Shown here piece after piece: positions 16,724 through 24,678 of a DNA stretch of 49,653 nucleotides. The position numbers were made by a program, and so were the translations under genes. The notes under the pieces were generated by a model, which saw only the letters and a list, made by a program, of their open reading frames with translations, was not told where the DNA came from and did no database searches. Position 1 is the first letter of the stretch; each line of letters begins with the position of its first letter. This DNA is from Ktedonobacterales bacterium (GTDB taxonomy: Bacteria; Chloroflexota; Ktedonobacteria; Ktedonobacterales; Ktedonobacteraceae), in contig DAIDJF010000041.1 in assembly GCA_027451525.1 (NCBI GenBank), positions 1 to 49,653 on the forward strand. Direction: 5' to 3'.

Positions 16724-18025
16724 CTATTGCCTGCACGGCAAGGTTATTGTAAAGATTGTGCCCTGTTGCGGCGTGCTTTCTACATCAATAGATCCCTTGT
16801 GGATACGTACAATAGTGGCGGCAATTGTCAGCCCTAATCCTGTACCCGCAACGATCGTGTCTGAAGGGGTGCGGTGTGGACGACCTCGATAAAATGAATC
16901 AAAAATGTGCTCAAGGTCTTCCGGTGCAATACCCTCACCATTATCAATAACGCGTATAATAATAATCTCGTCTCGGCGGTCGAGTTGTAGCGTGATGACA
17001 CCTTCGGGAGCAGGACGCCCATATTTTACCGCATTATCAAGCAAAACATATAAAAGCTGTTTTAATCGCTCCTCATCTGCCTGAAGGCCCATATCTTGCT
17101 CATTCAGTACTTCAAGCGTGATACTCCGTTCATCGGAGATTTGCGTCTTGATCTGGTCAATGCGCTCCCGGGCAAGTTTCTTCAGGTCGCAATAGCGCAG
17201 GCGTAACGGGTGTGTATCATCGAGACGCGCTAATGTAAGCAGATCATTAATGAGAAGCGTCATGCGTTCAGTCTCACCTTTCATTAACTGTAAGGCGCGT
17301 TGCATAGCTTCGGGGTCATCTTTTAAGCCACGTAAGAGTACCTCTGTAAAACCACGCAGTGAGGTCAGTGGCGTGCGTAACTGGTGTGAAGCGTCAGAGA
17401 AGAAACGTCGAAAGCGTTGTTCTGATGCCTGCTGGAGAGCATCGGCCCGTTCAATACGCTTTGCCATCTCTACCAGACTGCCCGCGAGACGATCATATTC
17501 GTCCTGCGGCGGATTGCGCGAGAAAAGCCGCTCTTGTTGACGGGTATCACCTGTTGCAATCGCCTGCGCAGCATCAGTGATGTGGCGTAGGGGCGTAAGC
17601 AAAAAGCTGGTGAGGACGAACGTGATGATGCTGCCTAAAACGACCAGAAGAAGGGTTATAAAAAAGAGCGCACCTGAGTCTAGCCCTTGTTGTGAAAGGC
17701 CATATACAAGCAAAATGCTGAATACTAGCAAGATAGTATAGATGCAAGTTAGCTGTACGCGTAAGTTTCCTAAGGGACGTATCCACGGTGGTGGTGTCAT
17801 TTTCATCTTTTTACGTGTATGTAATGATGTAGGGGGATGATTTTGTAATGTACTGGAATAAAGATGCCTCCTACCTGACATAGGAGTGCCTTGCACGTTT
17901 TTCAAAAGACCGCTGGGTTGATCTGCGTCAGCGGAATGAGCTTGTGAATACTCTGATTGCTCTTTGGTATTGGTCGTATTAAAATGTGCCACAGACGCTC
18001 TCCATCTTGCAAAAAAAACCCCCAT
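16724..18025 (-). CDS. Two-component sensor histidine kinase
   Basis: A 433-residue HPK1-type kinase. The first 80 residues are polar and low-complexity; two membrane helices follow at about 93-110 and 118-142, separated by only eight to ten residues, so there is essentially no extracytoplasmic sensor. A HAMP-like segment (LTPLRHITDAAQAIATGD) leads into the HisKA box FFSDASHQLRTPLTSLRG with His214, then the N box DNAVKYG, G1 DNGEGIAPEDLEHIFDSFYR and G2 GTGLGLTIA. The ATG at 18025 lies six bases after the response regulator stop and uses AAGGGG inside that gene's end, so the pair is co-translated. An internal ATG near residue 74 could give a shorter form. Confidence 0.93.
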   Translation of the reverse strand: MGVFFARWRASVAHFNTTNTKEQSEYSQAHSADADQPSGLLKNVQGTPMSGRRHLYSSTLQNHPPTSLHTRKKMKMTPPPWIRPLGNLRVQLTCIYTILLVFSILLVYGLSQQGLDSGALFFITLLLVVLGSIITFVLTSFLLTPLRHITDAAQAIATGDTRQQERLFSRNPPQDEYDRLAGSLVEMAKRIERADALQQASEQRFRRFFSDASHQLRTPLTSLRGFTEVLLRGLKDDPEAMQRALQLMKGETERMTLLINDLLTLARLDDTHPLRLRYCDLKKLARERIDQIKTQISDERSITLEVLNEQDMGLQADEERLKQLLYVLLDNAVKYGRPAPEGVITLQLDRRDEIIIIRVIDNGEGIAPEDLEHIFDSFYRGRPHRTPSDTIVAGTGLGLTIAATIVRIHKGSIDVESTPQQGTIFTITLPCRQ

Positions 18026-18031
18026 GTAGAC

Positions 18032-18790
18032 CTACCCCTTCAAAACATAACCAACACTGCGTATTGTTTGAATAAGCCGAGGTGTACTGGGCGAATCCTC
18101 GATTTTCTCACGGAGATAACGCACATAGACCTCGATGATATTTGTTTCACCAAGAAAGTCATATCCCCAAACACGATTGAGAATGGTTTGACGATCCAAA
18201 ACTTGCCGTGGGTGACTCATAAATAGGTGTAAGAGGTTATACTCCGTTGCCGTCAATTCAATGAGTCGTCCACCGCGTGTGACCTCGCGAGTCGCCATGT
18301 TCAACCGCAAATCGGCAAATTGCAGAATCTGGCTATTATCTTCTCCCGTCTCGACGGTTTGAATTGTCTTCGCGCGACTTTGCCGACGAAGGATTGCTCG
18401 CATGCGTGCCAGCAGCTCATCAAAATTAAATGGCTTGGTCAAATAGTCATCTGCCCCAGCCTCCAAACCGATAATACGGTCGTGAACTTCATCCTTTGCG
18501 GTCAGCATAAGAATAGGAATATCACGCGTCGTTGGGTTGCTACGCAGGCGTTTGCATACCTCAACACCATCAATACCCGGTAACATAATATCAAGAATAA
18601 TTAATTCAGGATTGATACGCTGCGCTAGCGTAATACCCTGCTCACCATCTGGGGCCGACTCAACTTGAAATCCCTCGTAGCGCAAGCCTAGCCGCACAAG
18701 CTCGATAATAGTTTCCGCATCGTCAATTACCAGCACCTTCTGCTGTGTCTGCTTCTCTGGTTGCACTTGCCGCACTGTATTTTGTTGCAT
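18032..18790 (-). CDS. OmpR-family response regulator
   Basis: A 252-residue regulator with a receiver domain (acidic pair Asp23-Asp24, phosphoacceptor Asp67 in LIILDIMLPGIDG, Thr97, Lys119 in LTKPF) and a C-terminal winged helix (LTATEYNLLHLFMSHPRQVLDRQTILNRVWG, then VYVRYLREKIE and IRSVGYVLKG). It resembles PhoB/MprA-type regulators. AGGAG sits seven bases before ATG 18790. It is the partner of the histidine kinase immediately downstream. Confidence 0.95.
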   Translation of the reverse strand: MQQNTVRQVQPEKQTQQKVLVIDDAETIIELVRLGLRYEGFQVESAPDGEQGITLAQRINPELIILDIMLPGIDGVEVCKRLRSNPTTRDIPILMLTAKDEVHDRIIGLEAGADDYLTKPFNFDELLARMRAILRRQSRAKTIQTVETGEDNSQILQFADLRLNMATREVTRGGRLIELTATEYNLLHLFMSHPRQVLDRQTILNRVWGYDFLGETNIIEVYVRYLREKIEDSPSTPRLIQTIRSVGYVLKG

Positions 18791-19053
18791 CTTGCATCTC
18801 CTAAAATATCGGCCTCGTGAAAGAAAATGGATGAAAAATAACCACCACTGCGACTATCTCTATTATCACGTTAAACCGCCCTCTCTCAAAGACACGCACC
18901 TGATTATGTGTTTCTACTACCTGTACAGGACACCAGAAATGAACATCTCAGCATGCATTATAATTATCTCTCTATGTAGCTGCAAGTGCAGAAAGCTCAA
19001 CACTACATATTCTCAGCAGAAATTAATAAATTGCTTTGTTGCCTTTTGAACCC
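18791..19053. other. Divergent intergenic region, response regulator / lacI-type gene
   Basis: No gene seen. On the minus strand a TATAAT (reverse complement of 18957-18962) is a candidate -10 for the two-component operon, giving a leader of about 160 bases; its -35 (TTGCAG at 17 bases) matches only three of six positions. The plus-strand promoter starts at 19054. Confidence 0.45.
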
Positions 19054-19082
19054 TTGACAAGGTGGCTCTTTATCAGTATACT
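19054..19082 (+). promoter_or_regulatory. Consensus sigma-70 promoter of the lacI-type regulator
   Basis: TTGACA at 19054-19059 and TATACT at 19077-19082 are separated by 17 bases. Transcription should begin near 19089, inside the operator repeats, about 100 bases before the ATG. Confidence 0.85.
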
Positions 19083-19085
19083 TAT

Positions 19086-19125
19086 CCGTAACCGATGCCG
19101 AAAGCGGTTACGTAAACGGTTACGG
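19086..19125. promoter_or_regulatory. Candidate LacI-family operator cluster
   Basis: Three copies of an 8-base half-site are seen: CGTAACCG at 19087-19094 (inverted), CGGTTACG at 19105-19112 and CGGTTACG at 19117-19124. The first two form a perfect inverted repeat with a 10-base spacer. The segment 19105-19118 is also a near-palindrome centred on ACGT, with a central CG as is usual in LacI-family operators. It covers the expected start of transcription, which suggests autorepression. Confidence 0.7.
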
Positions 19126-19190
19126 AATCACTTTCTTTGAGAAGAAATGCTGCACTGTACCCATTGGCGGGTAGAGAGACGGTGACGCTT

Positions 19191-20348
19191 ATGCCAGGGA
19201 AGCATACCATTGATGATATCGCGCGTCTTGCTGGTGTTTCAAAAGCCACAGTATCGCGCGTTCTCAACCACAAACCAGATGTGGACCCACAGACGCGAGA
19301 GCGTATCTTACGTATTGTGGACGAAGTTGGTTTTGTCCCCAGTATCACCGCAACTGGTTTGGCGGGTGGCCGTAGTCATTTGCTAAGTGTCCTGGTTCCC
19401 TCATTTGCCTGGCCCTTTATCCCCGATGTCATGCGTGGAGTTGCTAACGTCATTGGTGAAACCCAGTACGAAATGGTGTTATATAGTGTCAATGATTCAC
19501 ACCGTGAAAAAGACACTAATGAAGTAATTGATCATATTTTAACTACCAAGCTAACAGCGGGTCTACTGGCAATCTTTCCCGGTCTACTTTCACAGTATCT
19601 CGTCCGTCTGCATAAACAAGGGTTTCCGGTCGTACTGATTGACGATCAGAAACCGCCCACGAGCACACCCTGGGTCGGTGCAGATAATTACTACGGTGCG
19701 CAAACAGCGGTTCGTCATTTGGTCTCCCTGGGTCACCGGCGCATTGCGCATATTCAGGGGCCAATGCGTCACCTGTGTTCACAGGAGCGTCATCAAGGCT
19801 ATTGTGATGCTTTGACAGAGGCAGGGCTGATGATAGACCCGCAACTCGTGCTAGAGGGCGATTTCACTACTAAGGGCGGGCGTACTATCGCGCTCGACCT
19901 GCTGTCGCTACCGCCTGAACAACGTCCAACTGCAATCTTTGCCTCTAACGACCAGATGGCTTTCGGCGTATTCGCTGCTGCTGAGGAATACGGCCTGCGC
20001 GTTCCAGATGATATTGCCCTGGTTGGTTTTGATGATATCGCTGCATCAGCTCATATGCGTCCTGCCCTGACGACTGTTCGTCAACCGTTTGCTGAGATGG
20101 GACAACGCGGCATCGAGCTGCTTTTATCGATGCTCAATTCGCCCCACATGCATACTATGCATGGCAAGAGACTCTCGTCTTCGCTTTCTTTCCACACTCT
20201 GCCTATTGATGCTACCAATGAGTTGTTGGAAAGTGAGCGGATACGTATTCAATTGCCAACATCGCTTGTAGTACGCGCCTCGTGTGGTGCCATAACAACA
20301 CCTGCACGAACCATAGCAAGGACCGACGCATCGCATCCGTTTCCATAA
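19191..20348 (+). CDS. LacI-family transcriptional regulator
   Basis: A 385-residue regulator. The N-terminal HTH reads HTIDDIARLAGVSKATVSRVLN and is followed by the hinge and a periplasmic-binding-protein-like effector domain (VLVPSFAWPFIPDVMRGV, VLIDDQKPPTSTPWVGADNYYGA, LGHRRIAHIQGP, FASNDQMAFGVFAAAEEYGLRVPDDIALVGFDDI). Start ATG 19191 is chosen because it places the HTH at the usual distance from the N terminus; upstream TTG/GTG codons in frame extend into untranslated leader. The C terminus is longer than usual by about 40 residues. It precedes the sugar-type transporter and beta-glucosidase genes and most likely controls them through sugar binding. Confidence 0.93.
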   Translation: MPGKHTIDDIARLAGVSKATVSRVLNHKPDVDPQTRERILRIVDEVGFVPSITATGLAGGRSHLLSVLVPSFAWPFIPDVMRGVANVIGETQYEMVLYSVNDSHREKDTNEVIDHILTTKLTAGLLAIFPGLLSQYLVRLHKQGFPVVLIDDQKPPTSTPWVGADNYYGAQTAVRHLVSLGHRRIAHIQGPMRHLCSQERHQGYCDALTEAGLMIDPQLVLEGDFTTKGGRTIALDLLSLPPEQRPTAIFASNDQMAFGVFAAAEEYGLRVPDDIALVGFDDIAASAHMRPALTTVRQPFAEMGQRGIELLLSMLNSPHMHTMHGKRLSSSLSFHTLPIDATNELLESERIRIQLPTSLVVRASCGAITTPARTIARTDASHPFP

Positions 20349-20788
20349 GCCTGATGCTTCGTGTTCGCGCTCATTTCACTTCCGTTTCTAATTCTAAATA
20401 CTTGTGCTTCTCATCTACTAAATAGAGGGTTGTGTACGATTTTGTACCGTATCATGCCCTTTTGCGGTAGTGGAGATAGATTACTTGCCTGGTTTTAATG
20501 CATTAAGTTCTTTAGCCGTATTCGATGAAGCCCATCACTTCATCAAGAGAGGAGGAACGTAGAAAACGATGTGCGTATGAGTGACATGGTAACATTTCCA
20601 TGTTTCTCTCTTATGGGCATTTTATCTGTATGCTGTGTCTAGTGCGTGGCAAAGCTGCTGCGCTACATGCAAGATATTGTACGTGCCTGTATGCTCGCCT
20701 GCTGCTGTGCGGTTAAGGCGGGTAACAGATGGTGCAATACTTGGAACGCGCCTGGTAGCGTTCAGGGCGCGAAGGAAGGTGTTTTCGC
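20349..20788. other. 440-base leader upstream of the transporter operon
   Basis: No gene is supported. Noted here are a hairpin GATGAAG/CTTCATC (20524-20530 with 20538-20544), a strong AGGAGG near 20550 followed only by the three-codon ATG-TGC-GTA-stop at 20569, and a 20-base palindrome at 20584-20603. I could not assign a convincing -35/-10 pair. The CGGTTACG half-site of the regulator's own promoter does not recur here. Confidence 0.5.
20584..20603. promoter_or_regulatory. Palindrome upstream of the substrate-binding protein gene, possible operator
   Basis: ACATGGTAACATTTCCATGT has perfect 6-base ends (ACATGG/CCATGT) and further internal symmetry, 16 of 20 positions being symmetric. The size fits a dimeric regulator site. 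It differs from the half-site at 19086-19125, so it may serve another protein. Confidence 0.35.
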
Positions 20789-22486
20789 ATGGCTCTTCAT
20801 TCTTCTTTATCTTCGGTTTTCCGAGGCAAGAAGCTGGCCGGGATGACTGTTAGTGTCTTTCTGGTTGTGCTTACGCTCATTCTCTCTGCTTGTGGCGGTG
20901 GTTCGACGACCGCGCAGACTGGGACGAAGAGCAGTGTTTTGACGATTGTACCCAGTCCTAACGGTGATTTTACTGAGAATTTCAATCCCTTCAATGCCAA
21001 TCCTGCCTATGGCACGTTTGGCCTCACCTATGAGACATTGCTGTTCTTCAATCGCCAAGATGGTAGTGTAAAACCCTGGTTAGCATCAAGCTATCAGTTC
21101 TCCAGCGACGCGAAGACGGTGACGTTTACGTTGCGTCAGGGCGTGAAGTGGACAGATGGTAAGGCATTTACCTCTGCTGATGTGATGTTCACGCTGAACC
21201 TGCTACACCAGTATCCTGCTCTTGACACGAATGGTCTCTGGCAGTACATCAGTAGCGTGCAGGCACCTGATACACAGACGGTTGTTGTGACGTTGAACAA
21301 GGCGTACACACCCTTGTTGTGGTATCTCGGCGGCCAGACGTGGATTGTGCCGCAGCATCTTTGGTCATCGGTTGGTGATCCCACTAAATACACGAACACC
21401 AATCCTGTTGGCACCGGCCCCTACACGTTGAAGTCGTTCACGCCACAATTGATTGATCTTATTAAGAACCAGAACTACTGGCAGCCTGGCAAACCCGTTG
21501 TTACTGAGGTGCGCTTCCCGTCATTTAGTTCTAACACCAGTGCCGACCTCTTGCTCTCGCAGGGCAGTGTTGACTGGACCGGTCTGTTTACGCCAAACAT
21601 TCAGCAGACGTTTGTTTCGCGTGACCCCGCACACAATCACTACTGGTTCCCGCCCAGCAACGTCGTCATGTTGTATCTTAACACCGCCAAGTATCCTTTC
21701 AACCAACTAGCTGTTCGCCAGGCGATTAGTGCTTCCCTGGATCGCGATCAGATGTACAAGGTTGCCGAGAGTGGCTACGAGCCTGTTGCCAGCCCGACAG
21801 CCCTTGTTTTGCCCGCCAATAAGAGTTTCCTCTCGCCCGATTATGCCAATACTACGTTCTCGATGAGTGCATCTCAGGCCTCCCAAATCCTGCAAACCGC
21901 TGGCTTCAAAAAAGACAGCAGTGGCATGATTGTCGGTAAGGACGGCAAAGAGATTACGTTTAACATCAATGTTGTCACCGGTTGGACCGACTGGGTCACA
22001 GACTGCCAGATTATGGCGAGCGATCTTAAGGCTATCGGCTTTAACGCATCGGTCAATTCGCTTTCCTTCAATGCCTACTATAGCGCATTGCAGCTCGGCA
22101 ATTTTGACACCGCCATCTCCTGGACCAATCCTGGCCCCACACCGTACTTCCTGTACAATTCGATGTTGAACAGCAGCAACACAGCAGCCTTGGGTAAAGC
22201 GGCATCATCGAACTGGGAGCGCTGGAGCGATCCTAATACGGATACCTTGCTGAATCAGTATGCGACATCGGCTGATCCGTCTGTGCAGCAGCAAGCCATC
22301 AACGGCCTGCAAAAAATCATGGTCGAGCAATTGCCCAGCATTCCGCTGGTCTATGGCGCGACATGGAATGAGTACAGCACGGCACGTTTCACGGGTTGGG
22401 CCACGCAGGACAACGCTTATGCTGTCCCTGCACCTTGGAGCTATCCCGATAGCGAGGTCGTCATTCTGAATCTGAAACCCGTCTAG
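20789..22486 (+). CDS. ABC transporter substrate-binding lipoprotein, family 5 (Dpp/Opp type)
   Basis: A 565-residue secreted binding protein. The signal peptide ends in a lipobox LSAC with Cys35, followed by a GGGSTTAQTG linker. The mature part shows SBP_bac_5 features: ETLLFFNRQDGSVKPWLASSYQFS, VTFTLRQGVKWTDGKAFTSADVMFTL, NPVGTGPYTLKSF, VRQAISASLDRDQMYKVAESGYEPVAS, and a C-terminal LPSIPLVYG segment. Such proteins bind peptides, but a branch in Thermotoga and Actinobacteria binds cello- and other beta-linked oligosaccharides; linkage to a GH1 enzyme and LacI regulator favours sugar. AAGGAAGG lies ten bases before the ATG. Confidence 0.93.
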   Translation: MALHSSLSSVFRGKKLAGMTVSVFLVVLTLILSACGGGSTTAQTGTKSSVLTIVPSPNGDFTENFNPFNANPAYGTFGLTYETLLFFNRQDGSVKPWLASSYQFSSDAKTVTFTLRQGVKWTDGKAFTSADVMFTLNLLHQYPALDTNGLWQYISSVQAPDTQTVVVTLNKAYTPLLWYLGGQTWIVPQHLWSSVGDPTKYTNTNPVGTGPYTLKSFTPQLIDLIKNQNYWQPGKPVVTEVRFPSFSSNTSADLLLSQGSVDWTGLFTPNIQQTFVSRDPAHNHYWFPPSNVVMLYLNTAKYPFNQLAVRQAISASLDRDQMYKVAESGYEPVASPTALVLPANKSFLSPDYANTTFSMSASQASQILQTAGFKKDSSGMIVGKDGKEITFNINVVTGWTDWVTDCQIMASDLKAIGFNASVNSLSFNAYYSALQLGNFDTAISWTNPGPTPYFLYNSMLNSSNTAALGKAASSNWERWSDPNTDTLLNQYATSADPSVQQQAINGLQKIMVEQLPSIPLVYGATWNEYSTARFTGWATQDNAYAVPAPWSYPDSEVVILNLKPV

Positions 22487-22570
22487 GACGGAACCGGGCG
22501 CAGGGTGACTATCACGGTTGCCCTGCCCCAAGCTCATCCATGCAGATGGAGCGCACACGCTTGCGTATGG

Positions 22571-22591
22571 GGGCGACCCTTGTGGTCGCCC
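22571..22591. repeat. GGGCGACC hairpin in the binding-protein / permease gap
   Basis: GGGCGACC (22571-22578) and GGTCGCCC (22584-22591) form a perfect 8-bp stem with a 5-base loop. A near-identical unit occurs at 30031-30051. It may stabilise the upstream message or reduce read-through into the permease genes, a common arrangement after binding-protein genes. Confidence 0.65.
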
Positions 22592-22666
22592 GTGCGTTCT
22601 TAACGGTGGCCCATTTTACCATTATGGTCGGCTCAGCTCATCAGGGAAGAAAGAAGGTGTTGTTCC

Positions 22667-23650
22667 ATGCGTCATTTGTTGCGGCGTATTGGGTTCTATC
22701 TCGTGGCTTTTTGGGCCTCGATAACGCTGAATTTTATTATTCCACGGCTGGCTCCGGGAGATCCGGCACAGGTGTTGATTGCCCGTTTCCAGGGGCGTAT
22801 TCGTCCCGAAGCTCTGCACTCATTAGAGTTGGAGTTTGGAATCTCGCATGATAGTTTGTGGGTGCAATATCTACAGTATCTGAATCAGTTATTGCATGGC
22901 AATCTCGGCGTGTCGTTTACCTATTTTCCCACTCCTGTTGCAACAATGATCGGGCAGGAATTGCCCTGGACATTGACGCTGGTGGGTGTGTCGTTGGTGA
23001 TTAGCTTTGTGCTGGGAACGCTCCTGGGCACAATTATTGCATGGCGACGTGGCTCCTGGGCTGATACGTTGTTGCCACCGTTGTTTACATTTTTGTCGGC
23101 TGTGCCATATTTCTGGCTCGCTCTGATTTTGCTCTATGTACTTGGTTTTATATTCAACTGGTTTCCGCTGAATGGCGGCTATAGTCTCGAAACATTACCG
23201 GGGTGGAATTGGGATTTTATCAGTAGCGCAATCTATCACGCTATTCTACCTGCAATTACGATTGTGATTGGTTCACTCTCTGGTTGGCTTCTGGGCATGC
23301 GCAATATGATGGTAACGACGCTCTCAGAGGACTATGTATTGATGGCGCAGGCGAAGGGCTTGTCAGAACGGCGCATTATGTTGAATTACGCGGCACGCAA
23401 CGCGATTTTGCCGAATATTACGGGTTTTGCGCTCGCCTTGGGTTTTGTGGTCACAGGTTCGCTGCTGACTGAGATTGTCTTCTCGTATCCTGGAATTGGT
23501 TTTGCGCTCTTGCAGGCGGTGTTGAACCTGGATTACCCGCTGATGCAAGGCATCTTTTTGTTGCTGTCTATCGCGGTGTTAGGTGCAAATTTCCTGGTAG
23601 ATTTGCTGTATGTGTTTATTGATCCGCGTGTGCGTCAAGAAAGGGGATAA
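22667..23650 (+). CDS. ABC transporter permease, DppB/OppB type
   Basis: A 327-residue inner-membrane permease with six predicted helices. The N-terminal RRIGFYLVAFWASITLNFIIPRLAPGDP is the classical DppB start, and the coupling helix region reads EDYVLMAQAKGLSERRIMLNYAARNAILP (residues about 225-253), the EAA-type motif that docks on the ATPase. The ATG is preceded by AAGAAGGTG. It lies 180 bases after the binding-protein gene, a gap containing a hairpin, and two bases before the next permease gene. Confidence 0.95.
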   Translation: MRHLLRRIGFYLVAFWASITLNFIIPRLAPGDPAQVLIARFQGRIRPEALHSLELEFGISHDSLWVQYLQYLNQLLHGNLGVSFTYFPTPVATMIGQELPWTLTLVGVSLVISFVLGTLLGTIIAWRRGSWADTLLPPLFTFLSAVPYFWLALILLYVLGFIFNWFPLNGGYSLETLPGWNWDFISSAIYHAILPAITIVIGSLSGWLLGMRNMMVTTLSEDYVLMAQAKGLSERRIMLNYAARNAILPNITGFALALGFVVTGSLLTEIVFSYPGIGFALLQAVLNLDYPLMQGIFLLLSIAVLGANFLVDLLYVFIDPRVRQERG

Positions 23651-23652
23651 GC

Positions 23653-24678
23653 ATGAGTATACCTGTTGGGACGGATTCATCGCGTCCGCTGGATGACTCA
23701 TCGGGTTCATTGACAGATGCATCATATGTGTCCGCAACAACTGATGCAGAACGTGTGCAGACCGATGGGGGGCGACGACAAAGCGCGTGGCGTAGTGCAT
23801 TAGGTTCGATTTTTTCGAGTGCGAAGCTGACGTTCGGCATGGGGATTGTCGCATTTTTCTTGCTGGTCGCCATTTTTGGACCATTGGTTCTGAAGACGGA
23901 CCCGAATGCGCTGTCTGCCGATTCGTTGCAACCGCCATCGGCACAACACTGGCTAGGGACAACGCAGACAGGGCAGGATGTCTTTACGCAGGTAGTAGAC
24001 GGAACGCGCGTGTCCATTCTACTCGGCTTCGTGACGGGTCTGATTGTCACTGTGCTGTCGGTCGTGATCGGGTTGGCAGCGGGTTACTTTGGTGGCTTTA
24101 TAGACGAGATCATTTCGCTGGTGATTAATGTGTTTCTGGTGATCCCCTCCTTTGTGCTGGCCCTTGTCTTGGCGGCGTATCTCCCCGTCAAGGGCCCCGC
24201 GACGGTAGGTCTGGTAATTACGATTACAAGCTGGGCCTGGGGCGCGCGTGTGTTGCGTGCGCAGACCCTCTCCATGCGCAAACGCGAGTTTGTAGAGGCG
24301 GCGAAAGCGAGTGGAGAGACGACGTTGCGCATTATCTTTTTTGAGATTTTGCCAAACGTGGTCGCTGTTGTCGCGGCAGGCTTTGTCGGAACGGTGATTT
24401 ATGTGATTTTGGCGGAGGCTGGACTGGAATTTCTGGGTCTGGGCGATGTGACGGTAGTCAGTTGGGGCACGATGTTTTATTGGGCGAATAACAGTAATGC
24501 TCTGCTGGTAGGAGCATGGTGGTGGTTTGTGCCGCCTGGTTTTTGTATCGCGATTTTGGGTGCTGCGCTGGCCTTTATCAATTTTGGTATTGATGAACTG
24601 TCTAATCCACGTTTGCGCCGTGAGCCGAAGCCGAAGAAGGTTGCTGTAGAGGCGAAAACTGTGAAGGGAGCAGCCTGA
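23653..24678 (+). CDS. ABC transporter permease, DppC/OppC type
   Basis: A 341-residue permease. A polar N-terminal extension of about 50 residues precedes the first helix (LTFGMGIVAFFLLVAIFGPLVL). The periplasmic segment HWLGTTQTGQDVFTQVVDGTR and the EAA loop REFVEAAKASGETTLRIIFFEILPNVV are family hallmarks. It forms the heterodimeric pore with the preceding permease. AAGGGG before the ATG lies within the end of the upstream gene, and the stop overlaps the next ATG (TGATG). Confidence 0.95.
   Translation: MSIPVGTDSSRPLDDSSGSLTDASYVSATTDAERVQTDGGRRQSAWRSALGSIFSSAKLTFGMGIVAFFLLVAIFGPLVLKTDPNALSADSLQPPSAQHWLGTTQTGQDVFTQVVDGTRVSILLGFVTGLIVTVLSVVIGLAAGYFGGFIDEIISLVINVFLVIPSFVLALVLAAYLPVKGPATVGLVITITSWAWGARVLRAQTLSMRKREFVEAAKASGETTLRIIFFEILPNVVAVVAAGFVGTVIYVILAEAGLEFLGLGDVTVVSWGTMFYWANNSNALLVGAWWWFVPPGFCIAILGAALAFINFGIDELSNPRLRREPKPKKVAVEAKTVKGAA

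Noticed and set aside
20569..20580. Three-codon ORF after AGGAGG as a leader peptide
   Set aside because: Spacing to the Shine-Dalgarno is about 13 bases and a three-codon ORF is easily chance; mentioned only within the leader description.
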